From positions 744,001 to 808,000 of the forward strand of contig CAVTIZ010000002.1 of assembly GCA_963735045.1 (NCBI GenBank): a DNA stretch of 64,000 nt, in the 5' to 3' direction. How positions within the stretch are numbered: the stretch's first letter is position 1; every line of letters starts with the position of its first letter. The stretch is from Salsipaludibacter sp963735045 (lineage in GTDB: Bacteria > Actinomycetota > Nitriliruptoria > Nitriliruptorales > Nitriliruptoraceae). Of this stretch, positions 16,720-26,288 are shown piece by piece. The notes under the pieces are model-generated. The model was not told where the DNA came from and made no database searches. It worked only from the letters and a program-made list of their open reading frames with translations. A program made the translations under genes and the position numbers.

Positions 16720-17841
16720 ATGAGCACCGAGCAGGCCACGACGCCCGTGGAGGCGCCGTCGCCGTCGCGTCGACGGTGGCCGTGGGGTCCGATCCTGGTG
16801 GTGCTGGCACTGGTCGTCGGGGGGCTGTGGATCCTCGGTGCGGTGCCCTGCGGGGTGCTGACGGCGCAGCCGGAGTGCTGGGTCGCGATGCTCCCCGGGC
16901 CGACCGAGCCGGTCGACGACCTGATCGAGGTCGCCGGGACCGACACCTTCGGGTCCGACGGCGAACTGCTCCTGACCACCGTGCTGGTCGACAGTCGCCT
17001 GTCCGTGCGCGAGTTCGTCGAGGGGCTGGTGTCCGACGACGTCGAGCTCCTGGCGCGCGACGAGGTCTACCCGCCCGGCCGGACCGTGGAGGATGCCGCG
17101 CTGGAGAACGACATCATGATGTCGGACAGCCAGCTGGAGGCCAAGGTGGCCGCCCTGGGTGAACTGGGGGTGGACCTCGAGGACCTGACCGCCGGGGCCG
17201 AGGTCGTGACCGTGATCGACGACTCGCCGGCCGTGGGGGCCGACCTGGCCGCCGGCGACGTGATCGTGGCCGTCGACGGCACCGAGGTCGGCAGCGTCGA
17301 GGAGGCCGTGGGCGTGCTCGACGCCCTCGCCCCCGGCGACACCACCCGGCTGACCCTCCAGCGTGACGGGGACGACACGGTCGACGTCGACCTCGAGTTG
17401 GGCGACAACCCCGACGAACCGGGTCGCCCGTACGTGGGTGTCCTGCTGCGCGACTACCAGGTGCTGCCCGTGGACATCACCATCGACGCGGGCAACATCG
17501 GGGGGCCGTCGGCCGGCCTGGTGTTCGCGTTGGGGATCATCGACCGCTCGACCGCCGACGACCTCACCGGTGGCCGTGACATCGCCGCCACCGGCACCAT
17601 CACCGCCGACGGCACGGTCGGTCCCATCGGTGGCATCGTGCAGAAGATCGTGGGCGCCGAGGGCGGCGACCCCGCCGCCGAGGTGTTCCTCGTCCCGGCC
17701 GGGAACTGGGACGAGGCAGTGGGCGCCACTCCCGACGAGCCCATCACGATCGTGCGCGTCGCGACGCTGCACGAGGCGGTCGTCGCCCTGGAGGCCCTGG
17801 CCGCCGGGGACCGACCGGCGTCGGCGGTCGACCTCGGCTGA
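16720..17841 (+). CDS. YlbL-type PDZ/Lon-like membrane protease
   Basis: A 373-residue actinobacterial YlbL-family protein: one N-terminal transmembrane helix (24-44), an extracytoplasmic region, a PDZ domain (~150-225, GAEVVTVIDDSPAVGADLAAG), then an S16 Lon-type proteolytic domain. The Ser/Lys dyad is Ser264 in GGPSAGL and Lys309 in VQKIVGA. No ATPase is attached. These proteins process or degrade substrates at the membrane without ATP. The start is supported by GGAGGGAG. The next gene (MDR) begins 17 bp after its stop but appears to have its own -10 element. It follows another membrane-anchored protease, with a repeat array between. Confidence 0.93.
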   Translation: MSTEQATTPVEAPSPSRRRWPWGPILVVLALVVGGLWILGAVPCGVLTAQPECWVAMLPGPTEPVDDLIEVAGTDTFGSDGELLLTTVLVDSRLSVREFVEGLVSDDVELLARDEVYPPGRTVEDAALENDIMMSDSQLEAKVAALGELGVDLEDLTAGAEVVTVIDDSPAVGADLAAGDVIVAVDGTEVGSVEEAVGVLDALAPGDTTRLTLQRDGDDTVDVDLELGDNPDEPGRPYVGVLLRDYQVLPVDITIDAGNIGGPSAGLVFALGIIDRSTADDLTGGRDIAATGTITADGTVGPIGGIVQKIVGAEGGDPAAEVFLVPAGNWDEAVGATPDEPITIVRVATLHEAVVALEALAAGDRPASAVDLG

Positions 17842-17846
17842 GTCGT

Positions 17847-17852
17847 TAGGCT
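17847..17852 (+). promoter_or_regulatory. -10 element TAGGCT, leaderless start for the MDR gene
   Basis: TAGGCT lies six bases before the ATG at 17859, so transcription would start at or next to the start codon. There is no ribosome site in this space, which agrees with a leaderless mRNA. No convincing -35 hexamer is seen. Confidence 0.5.
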
Positions 17853-17858
17853 GCCAGC

Positions 17859-18824
17859 ATGCTTGCCGCCTACGCCGACTCCTTCCATCCCGACCAGCCC
17901 CTGTCCGGGCTCGTGGTCGGGCAACGACCCGATCCGGACGTCCCGGACGGCTGGGAGCTGGTGACGGTCCGCGCCACCGCCCTCAACCACCACGACCTGT
18001 GGTCGTTGCGCGGCGTGGGGCTTCAGGCCGACCAGCTCCCGATGATCCTGGGTGGCGCCGCCGCCGGGGTCACCGCCGACGGTCGCGAGGTGATCTGCCA
18101 CGGCGTGGTCGCCGGACCCGACGGGCTGGGCGACGACATGGATCCCGCGACACGTTCGACGTTGTTCAGCGAGCACCATCCCGGCACGCATGCCGAGATG
18201 GTGGCCGTGCCGTCCCCGAACCTGGTGGACAAGCCCGAGGAACTGTCCTTCGTGGAGGCCGCGTGCCTCCCGGTCGCCTGGCTGACCGCCTACCGGATGC
18301 TGTTCGTGCGGGGTGGGTTCCGACCCGGCGACACCGTGCTGGTGCAGGGCGCCGGCGGGGGCGTGTCGACCGCGGCCGTGCTGTTGGGTCGCGCCGCCGG
18401 GCTGCGGATGTGGGTCACCAGCCGGTCCGAGGACAAGCGTGAGCGGGCCCGGGAGCTGGGCGCCGACGACGCCTTCGCATCCGGGGCGCGGCTGCCCGAA
18501 CGGGTCGACGGGGTGGTGGAGACGGTCGGCAAGGCCACGTGGGACCACTCGCTGAAGTCCACCCGCGACCACGGCACGGTCGTGGTCGCCGGGATGACCA
18601 GCGGTGACGTGTTCGGCGGGCTGCCGCACCTGTTCTTCCGGCAGTTGCAGGTGGTGGGTTCCACGATGGGGACCCGCCGCGAGCTGCGGTCGCTGGTCCA
18701 GTTCCTGGTGACCAGCGGTGTCCGCCCGCTGGTCGACGAGACCTACCCCCTGGCCGACGCCACCTCGGCCTATGCCCGCATGGCCGACGGTGACCAGTTC
18801 GGCAAGATCGTGTTGACGACGTGA
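17859..18824 (+). CDS. Zinc-type alcohol dehydrogenase-like / quinone oxidoreductase (MDR)
   Basis: A 321-residue medium-chain dehydrogenase/reductase. The N-terminal GroES-like domain has ATALNHHDLWSLRGVG; the Rossmann domain has the nucleotide loop VQGAGGGVSTAAVLLG (~160-175). The structural four-cysteine zinc loop is absent, as in quinone-oxidoreductase-like members. NADPH is the probable cofactor: a basic SRSEDKRERA follows strand 2. It reduces quinones, enones or aldehydes; substrate not deducible. It is followed after 25 bp by the DivIVA-domain gene on the same strand. Confidence 0.88.
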   Translation: MLAAYADSFHPDQPLSGLVVGQRPDPDVPDGWELVTVRATALNHHDLWSLRGVGLQADQLPMILGGAAAGVTADGREVICHGVVAGPDGLGDDMDPATRSTLFSEHHPGTHAEMVAVPSPNLVDKPEELSFVEAACLPVAWLTAYRMLFVRGGFRPGDTVLVQGAGGGVSTAAVLLGRAAGLRMWVTSRSEDKRERARELGADDAFASGARLPERVDGVVETVGKATWDHSLKSTRDHGTVVVAGMTSGDVFGGLPHLFFRQLQVVGSTMGTRRELRSLVQFLVTSGVRPLVDETYPLADATSAYARMADGDQFGKIVLTT

Positions 18825-18849
18825 GCAGGCACCCCCGGGCGGCCCGCCC

Positions 18850-20247
18850 GTGAATCCCGACGCCGTCCGCGACCAGCGCTTCCTGCTGGTCCGCCGGGGC
18901 TACGACCCCGAGGCGGTCCTGGCCTTCCTCGACGACGTCGCCGACGCCCTGGCGGCCGCGCAGCGGGGCGACGGCGAGCCGTCCGACGCCGCGATCGAGG
19001 TGGCCGACGCCCGTCGGGAGGTCGACGAGGCCCGCACCCGTGCCGCGACGCACCGGCTGCGTGCCCAGCGCGACGTCGAGGCGCTGGAGCGCACGGCCCG
19101 GGCGCGGCGCGGGCGCCTGGTCGCCGAGATCGAGGAGCTGGCCACCGCGCGTGACCAGCTCTCCGACGACCTCGACCGGGCCGTGGACGTCGTGGACCGG
19201 GTCGTGCAGTGGGTGCGCCGGACCGACCCCGGTGCGGGTCCGGTCGCGCCCGTCGCCCCGCTGGTCGACCACGACGACGCCGTCGCCGCACCCGAGCCGC
19301 ACCCGGATCCGGACCAGGACCAGCCGAGAGGCGACGAGCCGGACCACCCGACAGGCGACGAGCCGGACACGCCCGACGAGCCGGACACGCCCGACGAGCC
19401 GGACGTGCCCGACGGACCGGACGTGCCCGAGGACGAACAGGACGGGGACGACGATCCGGACGAGGTCGAGCCGATCGTCGACGACGGGGACGACGGGCAC
19501 GAGGACGACGCGGACGGGGACGACGCGCACGAGGCCGACGGGGACGGGGACGACGCGCACGACCCCGACCCCGACGTCGCGACCGTGCAGGCGGCCCTGC
19601 GGGTCGTGCAGGACGAGGTCCTGGGCAACCTCCGTGACCATCCTCGCGGCGACGTGGGCGACTGGGTGCCATCGGCGACCACGTTGCTGGCACTGGACGA
19701 CGCGGCCACGGACGCGGCGTCCCGCGCGTTCCACGCCGGGTGGCTCGAGGCCGGTCCCGATCGGGCCGAGTCCGACCAGCCACTCCCGGCCGGGGTGGCC
19801 AGGGACGCGTTGGAGGCGGTCCGCGGGGGCGGGGAGTTGCCGGGCCTTGGCATCGCCGACGACCTGCGCATGGCGATCCGGGCCAGCCTGCACCGCGGGG
19901 TGGAGTCGGGCGACGCGCCGCCGCAACTGGTCGAGCGGGTCGCCGAGGTCCATCGCGACGCGCGCCAGACCATGCTGTCGCGCGCGGTGGCCGACGTCGT
20001 GGGGGCCGCTCGCCACCACGGCATGCTGGCCCGCTGGCGCCACGACGGGGTCACGGCCGTGCGGTGGGTCCCAGGCGAGGAGCAGCGCTGTCCCGGACGA
20101 CGGTGCCGGGCCAATGCGCTGGACGGCGTCGTGGCGCCGGGCGAGGCATTCGCCTGGGGCGAGGTGGTCCCGCCGGCCCACCCCGGCTGCACCTGCACGC
20201 TGGCACCGGCCGACGCCGCGCCCGACGCCGACGACGCGAGAGCCTGA
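18850..20247 (+). CDS. DivIVA-domain protein with acidic linker and phage MuF-like C-terminus
   Basis: A 465-residue protein with three parts. Residues 1-125: a DivIVA-type start (RRGYDPEAVLAFLDDVADAL) and a coiled coil. Residues ~140-245: a long Asp/Glu/Pro/His low-complexity linker with repeats such as DEPDTP and GDDAHE. Residues ~250-455: a helical domain ending CPGRRC...PPAHPGCTCTLAP, the Cys/His pattern closing phage minor-head (Mu F/SPP1 gp7) proteins. No phage gene is near. Function unknown; a polar-growth scaffold carrying a domesticated or toxin-delivery-like domain is possible. GTG start at 18850. The MuF resemblance rests on the terminal motif only. Confidence 0.75.
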   Translation: MNPDAVRDQRFLLVRRGYDPEAVLAFLDDVADALAAAQRGDGEPSDAAIEVADARREVDEARTRAATHRLRAQRDVEALERTARARRGRLVAEIEELATARDQLSDDLDRAVDVVDRVVQWVRRTDPGAGPVAPVAPLVDHDDAVAAPEPHPDPDQDQPRGDEPDHPTGDEPDTPDEPDTPDEPDVPDGPDVPEDEQDGDDDPDEVEPIVDDGDDGHEDDADGDDAHEADGDGDDAHDPDPDVATVQAALRVVQDEVLGNLRDHPRGDVGDWVPSATTLLALDDAATDAASRAFHAGWLEAGPDRAESDQPLPAGVARDALEAVRGGGELPGLGIADDLRMAIRASLHRGVESGDAPPQLVERVAEVHRDARQTMLSRAVADVVGAARHHGMLARWRHDGVTAVRWVPGEEQRCPGRRCRANALDGVVAPGEAFAWGEVVPPAHPGCTCTLAPADAAPDADDARA

Positions 20248-20300
20248 CCCAGCCCCGGCCCCAGTACGATCTGTCGTCCGCGAACGACGAGGCGACACAC

Positions 20301-23273
20301 GTGCCAAGCTGGATCCGCCAACGCCTGCCGCTGGTGCTGCTCGGGGTGATCGTGCTCGCGCTGCTGTTCGGCAACCGCGTCGCGGTCTTCCTGACCGACT
20401 TCTGGTGGTTCCGGGAGATCGGGGCCCGCGAGGTCTTCACCGGTGTGCTGTTCACCCGGATCCTGCTGACGGTGGTCGGTGGCCTGGTCGCGGGCGCGGT
20501 GATCGTGGCCACCCTCCAGGTCGCCCGGCGGCTGCGGCCCACCGTGGTGCCCGCCTCGCCCCAGCAGGCCGCCATCGAGCAGTACCGCAACCAGGCCGAG
20601 CCGTACCTGAAGTGGCTGGTGGGCGGGGTCGCGGCCCTGTTCGGGCTCTCCTCCGGACTCGCACTGGGTTCGGCGTGGGCGACCTTCCTGTTGTGGCGCA
20701 ACGGCGGCGAGTTCGGCCAGGTCGACCCGCAGTTCGGGCGCGACGTCGGCTTCTTCGTGTTCGAGCTGCCCTGGTGGCAGCTGGTGCAGTCGTGGGCCTT
20801 CACCACCCTGGTCCTGGTGACGATGCTGACCGCGGGTGCGCACCTGCTGCTCGGCGGCATCCGGCCCGACGCCGAACGCGACAAGGTCCTGCCCGCCGTG
20901 AAGGTGCACCTGTCGGTGCTGCTGATCGGGCTGCTCGCGCTGCGTGGCTGGGGCTACTGGCTGGACCGCTACGAGCTGGACTTCTCCGAGCGCGGCACCG
21001 TGACCGGCGCGTCCTACACCGACGTCAACGCCGAGCTGCCCGCCCTGTACCTGCTGCTGGCCGCCACCGTCGTCGCCATCGTGCTGGTGCTGTGGGGCCT
21101 GCGGCAGAACTCGTTCACCCTGCCCGGCGTGGCGATCGCGTTGCTGGTGGTCAGCTCGATCGTGCTCCAGGGTGCCTACCCCGCGGCCATCCAGCGGCTG
21201 CGCGTCGACCCGCAGGAGCTCAACCGGGAGCGCCAGTACATCGCGGCCAACCTCGAGATGACCCGGACGGCCTACGAGCTGACCGACCTCGACCTCAACA
21301 ACTTCGACATCGCCAACAACCTGGACGCCCAGCAGATCGAGTCCAACGAGACCACCTTCGCCAACATCCGGTTGTGGGACCCCGACCTGCTCCAGGACAA
21401 CTACCAGGAGCTGCAGTCGCTGCGGCCGTTCTACGAGTTCCACGACGTCGACATCGATCGCTACCTGATCGACGGCCAGCCCCGGCAGGTCATGCTGTCG
21501 GCGCGTGAACTGGACCCCGAGGCCGACATCGTCGCCGGCCAGTGGCAGAACCAGCGCCTGACCTACACCCACGGCTACGGCGTGGTCGCCAGCCAGGTCA
21601 ACACCGCGACCAATGCCGGCCAACCGGTGTTCCTGGCGTCCGACATCCCACCCCAGACCAACGAGGCCATCGCGCCCGACGCCGGGCTCGTGCCCGAGGA
21701 ACCGGGCATGTACTACGCCAGCGACGGCTTCCTGGACTACGCGATCGTCGACACCGAGCAACCGGAGCTGGACTACGAACAGCCCGACACGCAGCGACAG
21801 GAGACGGTGCGCTACGCCGGTGAGGGCGGGGTGCCCCTGGGTGGGCTGGGGTCGCGCCTGGCCTGGGCGATGCGCTACTCCGACCCCAACTTCGTGTTGT
21901 CGAACCTGCTCCGTGACGACTCGCGAGTGGTGCTGCATCGCGAGGTCCCCGACCGCATCCGCGAGGTGGCGCCGTACCTGAAGCTGGACCGGGACCCCTA
22001 CGCGGTCGTGATGGAGGACCGCGTCGTGTGGGTGCAGGACGCCTACACCACGACAACCCGCTACCCCTACAGCGAGTACCGCAACTTCGCCCACGCCGAC
22101 GGCAGCGACACGGTCAACTACGTGCGCAACTCGGTCAAGGCCGTGGTCGACTCCTACGACGGCACGGTCACCCTGTACGTGTCCGAGCCGGACGACCCGA
22201 TCGTGCAGGCGTGGCGCAAGGCGTTCCCAAGCCTCTACGCCGACTTCGAGGACGCACCGGACGAGCTGGTGTCGCACTTCCGCTACCCCGAGGACCTGTT
22301 CACGTTGCAGGCCGACCTGTACGCCACCTACCACATCCCCGAGGCCGAGCAGTTCTACAACCGGGCCGACTCGTGGGCGATCCCGCGTGACGCCGCCCAG
22401 ATCGAGAACGACAACGACTCCGGCAACCCGCCGCTGGACCCGTACTACCTCATCACGCGCCTTCCCGGCGAGCCCGAGGCCGAGTTCGTGATGATCCAGC
22501 CCTACGTGCCGGCCAACCGCCAGAACATGGTCGCCTGGCTCGCCGCCCGGTCCGACCCCGAGCACTACGGCGAGCTGTTCGCGGTCCGCTTCCCCACCAA
22601 CGACAACGTGCTCGGACCCGTCCAGGCCCATGGCCGGATCGAGCAGGAGTCCGAGATCGCCGAACGGATCACCCTGGTCGACCAGCAGGGCTCCAGCCTG
22701 ATCCGGGGCAACCTGCTGGTGCTCCCGGTGGAGGAGTCGATCCTGTTCGTCGAGCCGTTGTTCCTGGTCAACCAGCAGTCCCGCATCCCCGAGCTGTGGC
22801 AGGTGGTGCTGGTCATGGGCGACCGCGTGGTCATGCGCCCGACGCTGGAGGGGGCCCTGCAGGCCCTGGTCACCGGGGGACCCCCGGTGTCACCCGACCC
22901 GACGGCCGGCTTGGGCACGACCGGCGACGGCGGCGACGACGCTGGCGCGGACCCGGACACGCCGGCGTCACCCGAACCCACCGACGCACCCAGCGAGGCG
23001 GCGACCGGCTCGGAGGCCCCGGGCACCCCCGCCACGCCCCCGCCGGGCGGCGACGTCGACCCGGATGCCGACCCGGGCCAGCTGGTGCAGGAGGCGCTGG
23101 ACCTGTTCACCCGGGCCGACGCCGCGCTGGCCGAGGGTGACCTGGGGACCTACCAGGACCTCACCGACCAGGCCCGCCAACGGCTCGAGCGCCTCGACGA
23201 GCTGGGCGTGCTGGACGGTGCGGTGCCGGCGCCGTCGGGCGAGCCGTCCCCGGCCCCCACTGCGGGCGGATGA
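20301..23273 (+). CDS. UPF0182-family membrane protein
   Basis: A 990-residue protein of the large actinobacterial UPF0182 (COG1615) family. About seven transmembrane helices fill residues 10-320. The rest is a conserved extracytoplasmic domain with RLRVDPQELNRERQYIAANLEMTRTAY-type opening (visible from ~residue 300), RPFYEFHDVDIDRY and PYSEYRNFAHADG. The C-terminal ~130 residues are a Pro/Thr/Gly linker and a short coiled coil with DLGTYQDL, as usual in the family. Its function is unknown. I chose GTG 20301, preceded by GAGGC and giving MPSWIRQRLPLVLLG, because upstream residues overlap the previous gene. Confidence 0.95.
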   Translation: MPSWIRQRLPLVLLGVIVLALLFGNRVAVFLTDFWWFREIGAREVFTGVLFTRILLTVVGGLVAGAVIVATLQVARRLRPTVVPASPQQAAIEQYRNQAEPYLKWLVGGVAALFGLSSGLALGSAWATFLLWRNGGEFGQVDPQFGRDVGFFVFELPWWQLVQSWAFTTLVLVTMLTAGAHLLLGGIRPDAERDKVLPAVKVHLSVLLIGLLALRGWGYWLDRYELDFSERGTVTGASYTDVNAELPALYLLLAATVVAIVLVLWGLRQNSFTLPGVAIALLVVSSIVLQGAYPAAIQRLRVDPQELNRERQYIAANLEMTRTAYELTDLDLNNFDIANNLDAQQIESNETTFANIRLWDPDLLQDNYQELQSLRPFYEFHDVDIDRYLIDGQPRQVMLSARELDPEADIVAGQWQNQRLTYTHGYGVVASQVNTATNAGQPVFLASDIPPQTNEAIAPDAGLVPEEPGMYYASDGFLDYAIVDTEQPELDYEQPDTQRQETVRYAGEGGVPLGGLGSRLAWAMRYSDPNFVLSNLLRDDSRVVLHREVPDRIREVAPYLKLDRDPYAVVMEDRVVWVQDAYTTTTRYPYSEYRNFAHADGSDTVNYVRNSVKAVVDSYDGTVTLYVSEPDDPIVQAWRKAFPSLYADFEDAPDELVSHFRYPEDLFTLQADLYATYHIPEAEQFYNRADSWAIPRDAAQIENDNDSGNPPLDPYYLITRLPGEPEAEFVMIQPYVPANRQNMVAWLAARSDPEHYGELFAVRFPTNDNVLGPVQAHGRIEQESEIAERITLVDQQGSSLIRGNLLVLPVEESILFVEPLFLVNQQSRIPELWQVVLVMGDRVVMRPTLEGALQALVTGGPPVSPDPTAGLGTTGDGGDDAGADPDTPASPEPTDAPSEAATGSEAPGTPATPPPGGDVDPDADPGQLVQEALDLFTRADAALAEGDLGTYQDLTDQARQRLERLDELGVLDGAVPAPSGEPSPAPTAGG

Positions 23274-23310
23274 CGTCCGGGTCCACGGCGGATGCCGGGG
23301 GGTCCCGGGG

Positions 23311-24516
23311 TTGCACCCGGCTCCCCCGGAACCCGGCGAGTTCACCCACGCCGACCTGCTCGCCGCCGTGGGAGGCATGGTGGGCCTGGACGTCGACGTG
23401 GACGTCGACGGCGACGGCGGGGGAGACGCTGCGCGGCCGTCGCGTCCCCCGCAGGTGGTCGCGTCGGACCTGCGTGCGGTCGTCGTGCTGGTGGTCGACG
23501 GCCTGGGGTGGCACCAGTTGGGCGCGACCGACGTCGGCCCGTTCCTGGCCGAGCGGATGGCCGACCAGCCCCGTCCGGGTCGATCGGTGCTGCCGTCGAC
23601 CACCTCCACGAACCTGGTGTCGATCGGGACCGGACGACACGGCGGCGACCACGGGATCCTCGGCTACACGATGGTCCTCGACGGCTCGCTGTTCAACACC
23701 CTGGTGTGGCGCGACGGACCCCGAGGTGGCGGTGCCGACGCACGGACCACGGTGGTGCCCGAGGCGATGGTGCCCCGTCCCACCATGCTCGAGCGACTGG
23801 CGATGGCCGGGGCGCGCACGGCCGCGGTCCTGCAACCGGGCTTCCTCGACTCCGGCCTCACCCGGGCCGGGTTGCGTGGCGGCCAGCGACGTGCCGCCGC
23901 GGGCTTGCACGACACCCTGGGCGTGGCGCTGGACGTCGTCGCCGAGGTCGACGCGCCCACGGTGGTGTACGCCCACCACCCGTCGGTCGACGTGGCCGGA
24001 CACGGCTTCGGGCCCCACACCGGACCGTGGGACAAGGCCGTCGGCGAGGTCGACCGGTCGTTGGCCGCGGTGGTGGACCGCCTCCCCGCCGACGTGGCCG
24101 TGGTCCTGACCGCCGACCACGGGATGGTGGCGATGGCCGAGCAGGACCTCACGGAGGTCACCGACGACCACCCGTTGCTGGACGGGGTGGCCCTGGTCGC
24201 CGGTGAGCCGCGCATGCGCACCCTGGTCGTCGACGACGGCGTCGACCCCACCACCGTGGCCGACCGCGTGCGCGAGGCCCTGGGCGAGCGCGCGCTGGTG
24301 CGCACCAGCGTGGACGCGGTGGCCGACGGGTGGTTCGGCCCCGACGTGCCGCCGGCCCACGTCCGGCGCCTCGGCGACGTCGTGGTCGCGAGCACCGTCG
24401 GCTCGATGCCGCATCCCCGGATCGACCCACGACGCGGCCGGTTGGACGGGATGCACGGTGGCCTCACGGCCGCCGAGCGCGACGTGCCGCTGCTGGTGCT
24501 GCGCGGGGGCGGCTAG
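23311..24516 (+). CDS. Alkaline-phosphatase-superfamily phosphodiesterase
   Basis: A 401-residue protein of the nucleotide pyrophosphatase/phosphodiesterase type (PF01663). Metal-binding motifs in order: VVLVVDGLGWHQLG (first Asp), STTSTNLVSIGTGR (nucleophile Thr region), HPSVDVAGHGFGP (Asp and His) and LTADHGM. It hydrolyses phosphodiester or phosphonate substrates; no signal peptide is evident. The start is uncertain: I take TTG at 23311 (HPAPPEPGEFTHADL) because it begins just before the conserved region and after the UPF0182 stop. Its TAG stop shares the palindrome CTAG with the stop of the convergent LigD-like gene. Confidence 0.88.
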   Translation: MHPAPPEPGEFTHADLLAAVGGMVGLDVDVDVDGDGGGDAARPSRPPQVVASDLRAVVVLVVDGLGWHQLGATDVGPFLAERMADQPRPGRSVLPSTTSTNLVSIGTGRHGGDHGILGYTMVLDGSLFNTLVWRDGPRGGGADARTTVVPEAMVPRPTMLERLAMAGARTAAVLQPGFLDSGLTRAGLRGGQRRAAAGLHDTLGVALDVVAEVDAPTVVYAHHPSVDVAGHGFGPHTGPWDKAVGEVDRSLAAVVDRLPADVAVVLTADHGMVAMAEQDLTEVTDDHPLLDGVALVAGEPRMRTLVVDDGVDPTTVADRVREALGERALVRTSVDAVADGWFGPDVPPAHVRRLGDVVVASTVGSMPHPRIDPRRGRLDGMHGGLTAAERDVPLLVLRGGG

Positions 24517-25466
24517 CGCTCGCTGGCTCGGCCACCACCCAGGGCCGTGGTGGTCCGGCCGCGGGGACTGGCGTCCAGCAGGTCCCAGCCGGCGTCGACG
24601 ACGGCGTCCCGGGCCCGTTCGAGTCGTTGGGGGGCCAGGCCGTCGTCCCACGGGTCGTCGCGGTCGAGCACGTCGGCGATCGTGAACCGGGTCGGGTCGA
24701 GGTCGTCGGTGACCTCGTCCCAGGCCAGCGGGGTGGCCACGGTCGCCGCCGGGTGGGCACGGGGACTCCACGGCGCGATGAGCGTGGCGCCGGGCGTGCT
24801 GCGCGACCAGTCCAGCAGGGTCCGGCCGCCCCGGTCGGCCTTGCGCATCTCCACGGTGAGGTCGTCGTCGTGGCGGTCGGCGACCATCCGGGCGATGGCC
24901 AGCGTGAGCGGGCGGAGTTCGTCGGTGTCGGAGCGTCGCTCGATCGGGACCCGAACGTGGATCCCCCGCCCCCCGGTCGTGGTCGCCCGCCCCACCAGCC
25001 CGAGTTCGTCCAGCACCTCCCGGACCCAGCGCGCCACCCGCGCCGGCGGCAGTTCGCGCTCGCCCGGGTCGATGTCGATGGTCAGGTGGTCGACCCGGTC
25101 CGGTCGATCGATGCGCATCACGGCCGGGTGGAACTCCACGGTGTTCTGCTGGGCGAACCAGGCCAGGTCGTCGACGTCGTCGACCACGGCGTAGGCGACC
25201 TCGTGCCCGGCCGACTCGGCCCACTGCCGCCACCGGCGGATCGTGTCGGGCGCATGGTCGGGCAGGTTCTTCTGGAAGAACCCCTGGGCGTCGACGCCCC
25301 TGGGGAAGCGCTTGACCGACAGGGGCCGCTGGACCAGGTGGGGGAGCAGCCGCGGCGCGGCCGCCACGACGTAGTCGCGCAGGTCGCGCTTGGTCGCCCC
25401 CCGGCCATCGAAGGCGTCGGGCCACAGCACCTTGTCGGGACTGCTCAGTCGCACCGCGTCCGCCAT
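24513..25466 (-). CDS. LigD-type DNA polymerase/primase domain protein
   Basis: A 317-residue stand-alone archaeo-eukaryotic-primase-like polymerase domain, as in the PolDom of LigD (non-homologous end joining). Catalytic Asp131 and Asp133 are in TIDIDPGE, the third acid Asp219 in LLDWSRST; TTTGGRGIHV is the conserved nucleotide-binding loop. It can add rNTPs or dNTPs and fill gaps in break repair. No ligase, nuclease or ku gene is adjacent, so partners must be elsewhere. Converges with the phosphodiesterase gene, sharing CTAG. It ends a minus-strand series after zwf-gnd-pgl with a 46-bp gap. Confidence 0.93.
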   Translation of the reverse strand: MADAVRLSSPDKVLWPDAFDGRGATKRDLRDYVVAAAPRLLPHLVQRPLSVKRFPRGVDAQGFFQKNLPDHAPDTIRRWRQWAESAGHEVAYAVVDDVDDLAWFAQQNTVEFHPAVMRIDRPDRVDHLTIDIDPGERELPPARVARWVREVLDELGLVGRATTTGGRGIHVRVPIERRSDTDELRPLTLAIARMVADRHDDDLTVEMRKADRGGRTLLDWSRSTPGATLIAPWSPRAHPAATVATPLAWDEVTDDLDPTRFTIADVLDRDDPWDDGLAPQRLERARDAVVDAGWDLLDASPRGRTTTALGGGRASER

Positions 25467-25512
25467 GCGTCCTCCGTGCTCGGCGTGGCGTCGAGCATGC
25501 CACGCCGTCGCG

Positions 25513-26288
25513 TCAGACGGGGAGCCGGTCGGTCACCACCACGCCGCGCCGGGGCAGGTGCACGACCCGGCCCGGTCGGGCGGACAGCGGGCCCTCGCGG
25601 ACGACGTCGGCGACCGCCTCGGCCTTGCCGTCACCGAACCCGACCAGGGCGATCGCGTCGCTGCCGGCCAGCATCCCGACCGTGGCCGACATCCGCAGGG
25701 GTGGGGGCTTGGGGGAGTCGCGGACCACCGTGAACGCACCCGTGGCGGCCAACCCGGCGTGACCCGGGAACAGCGACGCGACGTGTCCGTCCGGCCCGAG
25801 GCCGAGCAGGACCACGTCGATGCGTTCGACCGCGTCCCGGACGGGGGCCAGCGCGGCCTCGACGTCGTCGGGCCCGGCGTCCGGTCCGACGTCACCGAGC
25901 GTGACCAGCTGGTCGGGACGCAGCGCCCCGCTGGCCAGCAGCGGTTCGACGAGCGGTTCGACGACCCGCCAGTTGCGTTCGTCGGATCCGGTCGGGACGG
26001 CCCGTTCGTCGGCCATGGTGATCGTGACCGCCGACCAGTCCAGGTCGGCGTGGGCCAACGCGACGTGGACGTCGGCCACCGACGAGCCACCCACCAGCCC
26101 CAGCACCGCCGTGCCGCGTCGCCGCACCACGTCGGCCAGGGCGTCGGCGACCCACCGGGCGGTGAAGGCCGTGCGCGACGTGGCGTCGGCGTCCACGAAC
26201 AGGCTCGCCAGGGGCGGGATCGGGGCGTCCACGGCGATCGTGGCCAGGGTGTCGACCCCGAGGCGCACGGGGTCGTCGCCCGGCGACG

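Noticed and set aside
13987..17772. A 1261-codon minus-strand open frame
   Set aside because: Runs antisense through five well-supported genes, has no domain, and the composition is that expected of an antisense frame.
18900..22631. A 1243-codon minus-strand open frame antisense to the DivIVA-like and UPF0182 genes
   Set aside because: His/Gln/Gly-rich noise with no recognisable motif; the plus-strand genes have clear domains.
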